Shown: in pieces, positions 21,971 through 64,000 of the stretch | Layout of the letters: each line of letters starts with the position of its first letter | Position numbering within the stretch: position 1 is the first letter of the stretch | Assembly (NCBI RefSeq): GCF_033807715.1 | Contig: NC_084599.1 | Span: 34,430,750 to 34,494,749, forward strand | Direction of reading: 5' to 3' | Origin: Cololabis saira | Lineage: Eukaryota; Chordata; Actinopteri; Beloniformes; Belonidae | DNA: 64,000 nt | Translations under genes and position numbers: made by a program | Notes under the pieces: generated by a model | Database searches by the model: none | Seen by the model: only the letters and a program-made list of their open reading frames with translations | Told to the model about the DNA's origin: nothing

Positions 21971-22658
21971 TAGGCCTGTGTTGAAAAAAATCGATTTTCT
22001 GATTCTAAATAGATTCTCATATTAATTCCTAAAAATCGATTTGTATGTCTAAAGATCGATTTTTTTTTATTTTTATTTTTTTTATTAAAAAAAAAAATAT
22101 ATTTTTTTCCATCATTACATTTTTGCCTGGTGAACTTTAATCCCAGTAGTCCCAGTAGTTTTGAAAACTCCTGAACTAAATGAACTTTTCTTTAGAGAAA
22201 ATGCTGGACATTTTAGCTTACATTTCTAAATGTTATATTAGTTCAATGAAGTTCATATTATCTATATTTACTATAGCTTGTTTGGTTTCTCTGTTATCGG
22301 ACACGGTTTGTCATGAAATACCTGAAAAATGCCGGGAGCTTAATGGCAAGCTGTGTGTCTGGTGACAGAATAAATCAGACAAGCTAAAATAATGTGTTTA
22401 CTGCTTGAGCTGTTGCAATTTCTTTCTTTTTTTGCACTTTAAATGGATATTGAAATGCCTATTTGAGTTATTTATTTCTTAGTTATTTCACAATAATTAT
22501 TGTGAAATTATTATTTCAATAGTTCTTTTACAGTTATATAATCCAGGCAACACTAACCTAAATCAATATCGAATCGGATCGAATCAAATGGTGATAATCG
22601 ATTCTGAATCTTAAGAATCGGAATCGAATCTTGACATTTGAATCGATACCCAGCTCTA
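21971..22658. mobile_element. hAT MITE, TAGGCCTGTG / CAGCTCTA ends, copy 1
   Basis: Flanked by ATACACAT on both sides (21963-21970, 22659-22666). Its interior, with several AATCGATT-type motifs, is about 95% identical to the copy at 40505-41166. Confidence 0.85.
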
Positions 22659-22730
22659 ATACACATAATCACGAGCGGATATAGATGCATTATATGAATA
22701 AAACCGCAAAAAAAGCATCCAGTTACAACT

Positions 22731-22736
22731 TTTATT
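22731..22736 (-). promoter_or_regulatory. sgip1: Candidate distal poly(A) signal of sgip1
   Basis: AATAAA on the minus strand (in CCAATAAAAGTTG) followed by a T-rich element (GCTTTTTTTGC) about 18 bases on. Other minus-strand AATAAA sites at 23054-23059 and 23418-23423 could give shorter messages. Confidence 0.45.
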
Positions 22737-23839
22737 GGTTTTGGAAAGAAGCAAACTTAGTTCCTCAGTTCATCTTAGCGTTGTTATGTCCTGCTCAAAC
22801 AGCTTGCGCACATGTTTGAGGTTAACAGTACAGAACCAAAAAGCATTGTGGCTCCTAGCGCACGAAAACACACGACCTGCTCTCCTCTCATTAGTAACAC
22901 AAGGTAGGTGACGCTTAGCACAACGTGTCAGTTCACCACTGTCATCACAGATGCCCCTCCTCACACTGCATGCTCTGCATGCAATACTGAATTAACTGCA
23001 GGACAGTTTCATCACAGAAATTAAGCGCTGGAAAATACTGGACTTCTTCAATTTTTATTAAAAGATGCAAACAATGTTCTAGCAGCTATTAAGAGTTTTA
23101 GTGTTGCCTTTCCAGCGGAAAGACACTTTAGAGCAGATACTTGAAGGGCGGCGTGTATTGTGGGCCGTGGTAGATAATGAGGAAGTGACGGTTGCACTAA
23201 GGTCTCACGATACATTACAGTAGGTAACAATGTCCCACACGGTACGGTAAGTCATCCAGTCAACACAAGAGAAAACGTTACCAAACTAATGTATAACCAG
23301 GAGCTTAATGGCACCAGTCTTTCATCACCGCCTCACTTCAACGAAATGCAACGTTACCGTTTCCCCCAGACCGAGTCCGTACACAAAAATGTAAAAAACA
23401 TGGTTAAGAACAAGAATTTTATTGTAACTGCACACTCTAGATCTGAAATAACTAGATATATTTATGAACTATATCCAATCAAAAGTACTAACTAACTTAG
23501 TAGAAGTTATTTTGAGATTAACCATCTTTTCGTTTGTTCCCTAAGTACAGCCACAAATGCCAAATGTGCAACAGTTCTGACGGGGTCGGTTACATTGAGC
23601 AGATTTCTGACAACTGGTACAGTACAGAGATTTTTCAGCTACACGTCACACACACGTCGAGTGTCAGCGCATTCAGAAGTTCAACATCATCAGCACAGTG
23701 TTGTTTTGTTTTTTCTTCACATTAAACAATATAATATTTTTTAATTTTTATGCACTTTAAAAATATTCAGCTTATTCTCCTTTACAGAGGACTGCTGGTC
23801 CAGGTTACACACACAGAAGATACCAAAAGAAAAAAAACC

Positions 23840-23891
<52 letters not shown>

Positions 23892-26613
23892 GACTGAACC
23901 TTTCTCTACACCCTCATTCAAATCACGTCATCTCACAGAGACCGTTACGATTATGAAAAGTAAAGCCATGGATTCAAGCGCCGGCTGTGACGGGGTGATG
24001 ATATAATCTGGGAGTTATGGTACCAGTGAGGAGACTGATGACACGCTAAGCAAACAGAGCGAGAGAGGCTTAAATGGACAGCTGTAGGCCAAGCAGCAGA
24101 ACTGGGAACGCCGGAGCGATGCTTCCTCTCCGCTTTGAGGTTTGAATAAAAGAAACAAGCTGGTCCCCGTAAACAAATCCCCCCCTTTTTTCCAATAACG
24201 GTATCACAATCAGCACATTTCATCATCGCGGCTCGGAAAATAAAACAAAACAAAAAACTAACAAAAACCAGATTGTTTTTGTTGTTGGATTTAAAAGGAA
24301 CAGCTTGACATTTTGAGGAATACATACTTACTTTCTTGTCAAGAATAGATCCCGTGACTGCTAACGATGAATATAAGTAACGCCGTTTGTGTTTATCTTA
24401 GCATAAAGACTGTAAACTGATGGAAACGGTTGGATCTGCTCTTCTCAAAAGTTAATGAGTCTTTTTGAGGCTGCAAGTAGGCACAGTGACAAGACGAACT
24501 AAACGCTAATGAAAACAGCTACATCCTGATGATTAGCAGGTAAGAGTGGATCATATTACCCATCAGGGTTCAGCATGTAAGCAGGTTTGATAATAAACAC
24601 TTGACAGCTGAAGGTTGTGATTTTCAAGCACTTGGTAAACTACAGCAGAGGCCCAATTGCATGTTTGACCTATTGCTGGTGCAGCAGATTAAAAAGGGAT
24701 TTACCAAAACGGTAACATTTCATCCTGGTGATGGACTTTAATATTTGCATAAAGTTTTATGGTATTTTTGCTCTAGACAAAAAGTGGGGACTTAACAGCA
24801 TCATTTCAAACTGCTGTGAGCACAACCACATAAATTCAGAGGCACATCTGAAACGTTACGGTGTATCCTTTACACACTTAAATTTGTTATTCATAGAGGC
24901 CAACAAACGAGATATATCGTATTGAGTTTTAGAGGAGCTGCTGAGCAGAGTTTTAATAATGTGAATTAAAAAAAAAAAAAAACAGTCTTTATGCTAAGTG
25001 AACAGTGTCCTGACAGATAAAACAGATATATTGCATCTTTAAAACTGTCAAACTAAATCTTTCAAGGTGCATATGTAAATGTTTCATTTGGAAAGTGGCT
25101 GCTAACCAGCTGGTTCCGGTCCATCATGACCTGGTTGCTGTTGGGACAGAATCTGGCAACTGTAGTCGTGGTTTTGCTCTCCCGCCGAGCCAGTCCGACC
25201 AGATCCAGAGCAAAACACGGACTGCAGCTGCCAGCTGCAAAAGGTGAAACTGACATGGAGTCCACCCCTAATAAAGACCCGGGAGCACCTGCAGGTAAAT
25301 ACAGACACCATGGACCTGGACGAGCTGGGGACAGTGAACGTCTACGATAAAACAAGTACATGTGGCACCTTTAAAGTGTGGAGCTTGCCCACAATATAAC
25401 TAACTCTACAATAAAACTGCTTTCACGAAGCATAAAACAGCATCCAGGAAGATACTTATCTTTGTCTTTAAATTACCCCCCCCCACCCACCACCCGTCCG
25501 CCCATATATAGCTCAGATATTCTGTTGCACTTGAGTTAAAAAAATTATATCTGAAATAAATTCAAAAATTATACCTCATACTGTACACAGGTTACCCAAC
25601 TACACAGATAACAAAAATGAGATAATTCAAATATTTATACCTTTTAAGGGTTCTGAGTTGTGTGATACCATTCAAATTCTATTCATATACAGAATCACAT
25701 GTTTTATACAACAAATCATTATCATCAATAAATAAAAATAGAATGCTGTCATGTACTCTGGAGTCTAACACTGTTGCCCCGGGAACAACAGAAAGGCTAT
25801 CCAACAATACGAGGAGAACACCAAACGCCCTTTAAGATACATATTACTTATTTAAAATGACACTTTGTACACTTGTTTTTGTTCACACAGAAAGAAAAAA
25901 TATTTTTCAAATTTGGAGCCAGTGAACCGTCGTCACTGCAGCTGCCCGACGTGTCGGACATCGGATTTGGATGCAACGAAATGAATGTGGCCAACAGTGT
26001 CACATGACCCTGTGGTACCAGTAGGTAATGCATAAAAGTCCGCCCCCGTGTTTGATTCAGTGTTTCATTCCATTTCACAAACCGCCAATAACAAATCAGG
26101 TTAAAAGCTGAGGACATCTTAGGCTTGGAGACGTAGCTAGCGACTTTAGATGTGTCAGACGTTGAGATGCATAATCTATAATGCGCATGGATCTTAGTTA
26201 AGGATTATTTTTAAGGACCACAGAGAGCAACACGTCACGCAGAGGTGGATTGTTTCCAGCTGTGTCCTGTTCAAGTCCGGTTCAGGCAGCTGCAGTGAAA
26301 CTTTAATACACACCATTGCATGTCGACCAGGGGAGGACGGAGACAGAGGTACAGACTTCAGTAAGGGAACAAACCCAGGTGTCTTACTGCAGCAACACAG
26401 ATGTTATGAGATGAATACAAATACGATAATTACGTGACCTAAAACAGTTCCACAATGCAAAGTTATACAATACTGCTGGGCAGGCTGCAGACCTGTCGTC
26501 TGGGTTCAGAAAAAGTAAAGGAGTCTGGTGCAGGTCTGTCCTCTGGTCTCCATGCCAACCTTGCAGTTCACTGCCGTCGCTTCGTTAAACAGTGATGCTC
26601 TCAGTAGTGCAGG
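22737..26613 (-). other. sgip1: Probable sgip1 3' UTR
   Basis: From the stop codon at 26614 down to the candidate poly(A) signal there is no supported exon and no intact element except a (TA)n microsatellite at 23845-23888. A multi-kilobase 3' UTR fits what is known for neuronal SGIP1. The exact end is inferred. Confidence 0.45.
23845..23888. repeat. (TA)n microsatellite
   Basis: About 22 TA units inside the probable sgip1 3' UTR. Confidence 0.95.
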
Positions 26614-63142
<36,529 letters not shown>

Positions 63143-63869
63143 CTGTAGGGAATGAAAGAGAAGAAAAGGACAGGTGAAATCAAATGCTCCTGCAAATTAG
63201 TTGAGACAATATTTATAAAGGTTACTCAACACAGCCATACTCAGACACTTATTCACTTTAAAATTGCACTCCCACTGATATCCCAGCATGCAATCCTTTT
63301 ACAACACAAGAATCCAATGCAGTTTAGGCTAACCACCTGAATTATTACAAAGGATTCAACTGTTTCAGCAAAATACCAGGCAGGACATTTCCATCCTTAT
63401 CACATTGGAACGAGAGGAGCTTGTATCAGCAATATGATACAATATTTTGGGTATGCAAATTATTTTGATATTCAAGCTAAACTGATAAACAGGAATCAAA
63501 TATGTAGTTTAACAGTGTAGCATTTAACAGCATAGCAACTAAATTTGGTGTTGGACGTCTGAGATGGCTGATAGATAGACGTAAATGTTTTTCTGTTTTA
63601 ACATTCATGCAAACCCTGATTTAATATATATCTTCTGAATGGCCAATATTATGTCAAGATTCTACTTTAATCTGCTATTTTTGTCTGTTTTTCTTTTTTT
63701 CATCCGACAGAACACCTTAAAAATAACGCAAAAGTCATAAATATCTACACATTTTAAATACTCAACCAATCAATTAATTTATTTCAAGCAATAAACATAA
63801 CATAAGTGACCTGCGTGCAACATAAAATTAAACAAATACCTTTTATCAGGTTTATCAGGTGCAGGTTCA

Positions 63870-63960
63870 AAATACAAATTCATTCGTCAACACTCGAAAA
63901 GGAGTGGGAAGAAGAAAACTTATTTAATCCCACCCCTGTTTCTCATTAACAACTTGACAG
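63870..63960 (-). mobile_element. Non-LTR retrotransposon tail fragment
   Basis: Contains CTCGAAAAGGAGTGGGAAG and AACTTATTTAATCCCACCCC, the same family as 47615-47810. Confidence 0.55.
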
Positions 63961-64000
63961 ATTTTTTTTTTTTTAAGGCTTCCTCCTGTCTCAACATTTG

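Overview
This is a vertebrate, almost certainly teleost fish, genomic window. It has AT-rich non-coding DNA, many microsatellites, dozens of short non-autonomous DNA transposons (mainly hAT type with 8-bp target duplications) and fish-type non-LTR retrotransposon tails. Its genes are split by introns and match vertebrate families. No prokaryotic features (operons, CRISPR) were seen.

Layout. (1) 1-8000: repeat-rich DNA with two decayed hAT transposases (905-1579, 2341-2660), several MITEs and one copy of a local duplication. (2) 8055-10248: a possible promoter and a minisatellite leading straight into a long intronless coiled-coil ORF of about 595 residues, built from a 98-residue repeat. (3) 10300-18500: nested retrotransposon pieces, the second copy of the local duplication (12293-13172), an inverted pair of 0.75-kb MITEs (14546-16600) and a complete hAT MITE. 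(4) 18527-21008, + strand: a two-exon relaxin-family gene, most likely insl5. (5) 22.7 kb to the right edge, - strand: the SH3GL-interacting endocytic adaptor sgip1, tail to tail with insl5. I resolve 24 coding exons by splice sites, reading phase and protein match. They run from just downstream of the start (63142; the first exons lie beyond the window) to the stop codon at 26614, followed by a long 3' UTR.

The two recognised genes are neighbours because of old synteny: in human 1p31.3 SGIP1, DYNLT5 and INSL5 are adjacent with SGIP1 and INSL5 convergent. I did not find a DYNLT5 equivalent here. The sequence shows some notable features of sgip1: a minor-spliceosome (U12, AT-AC) intron, two successive microexons of 9 and 12 nt, a 753-nt proline-rich exon, a probable 60-nt cassette exon, and an intron carrying a piggyBac-like element swollen by about 1.7 kb of (CCTT)n repeat.

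All assignments rest on reading the sequence and on recalled family knowledge; no search was run.
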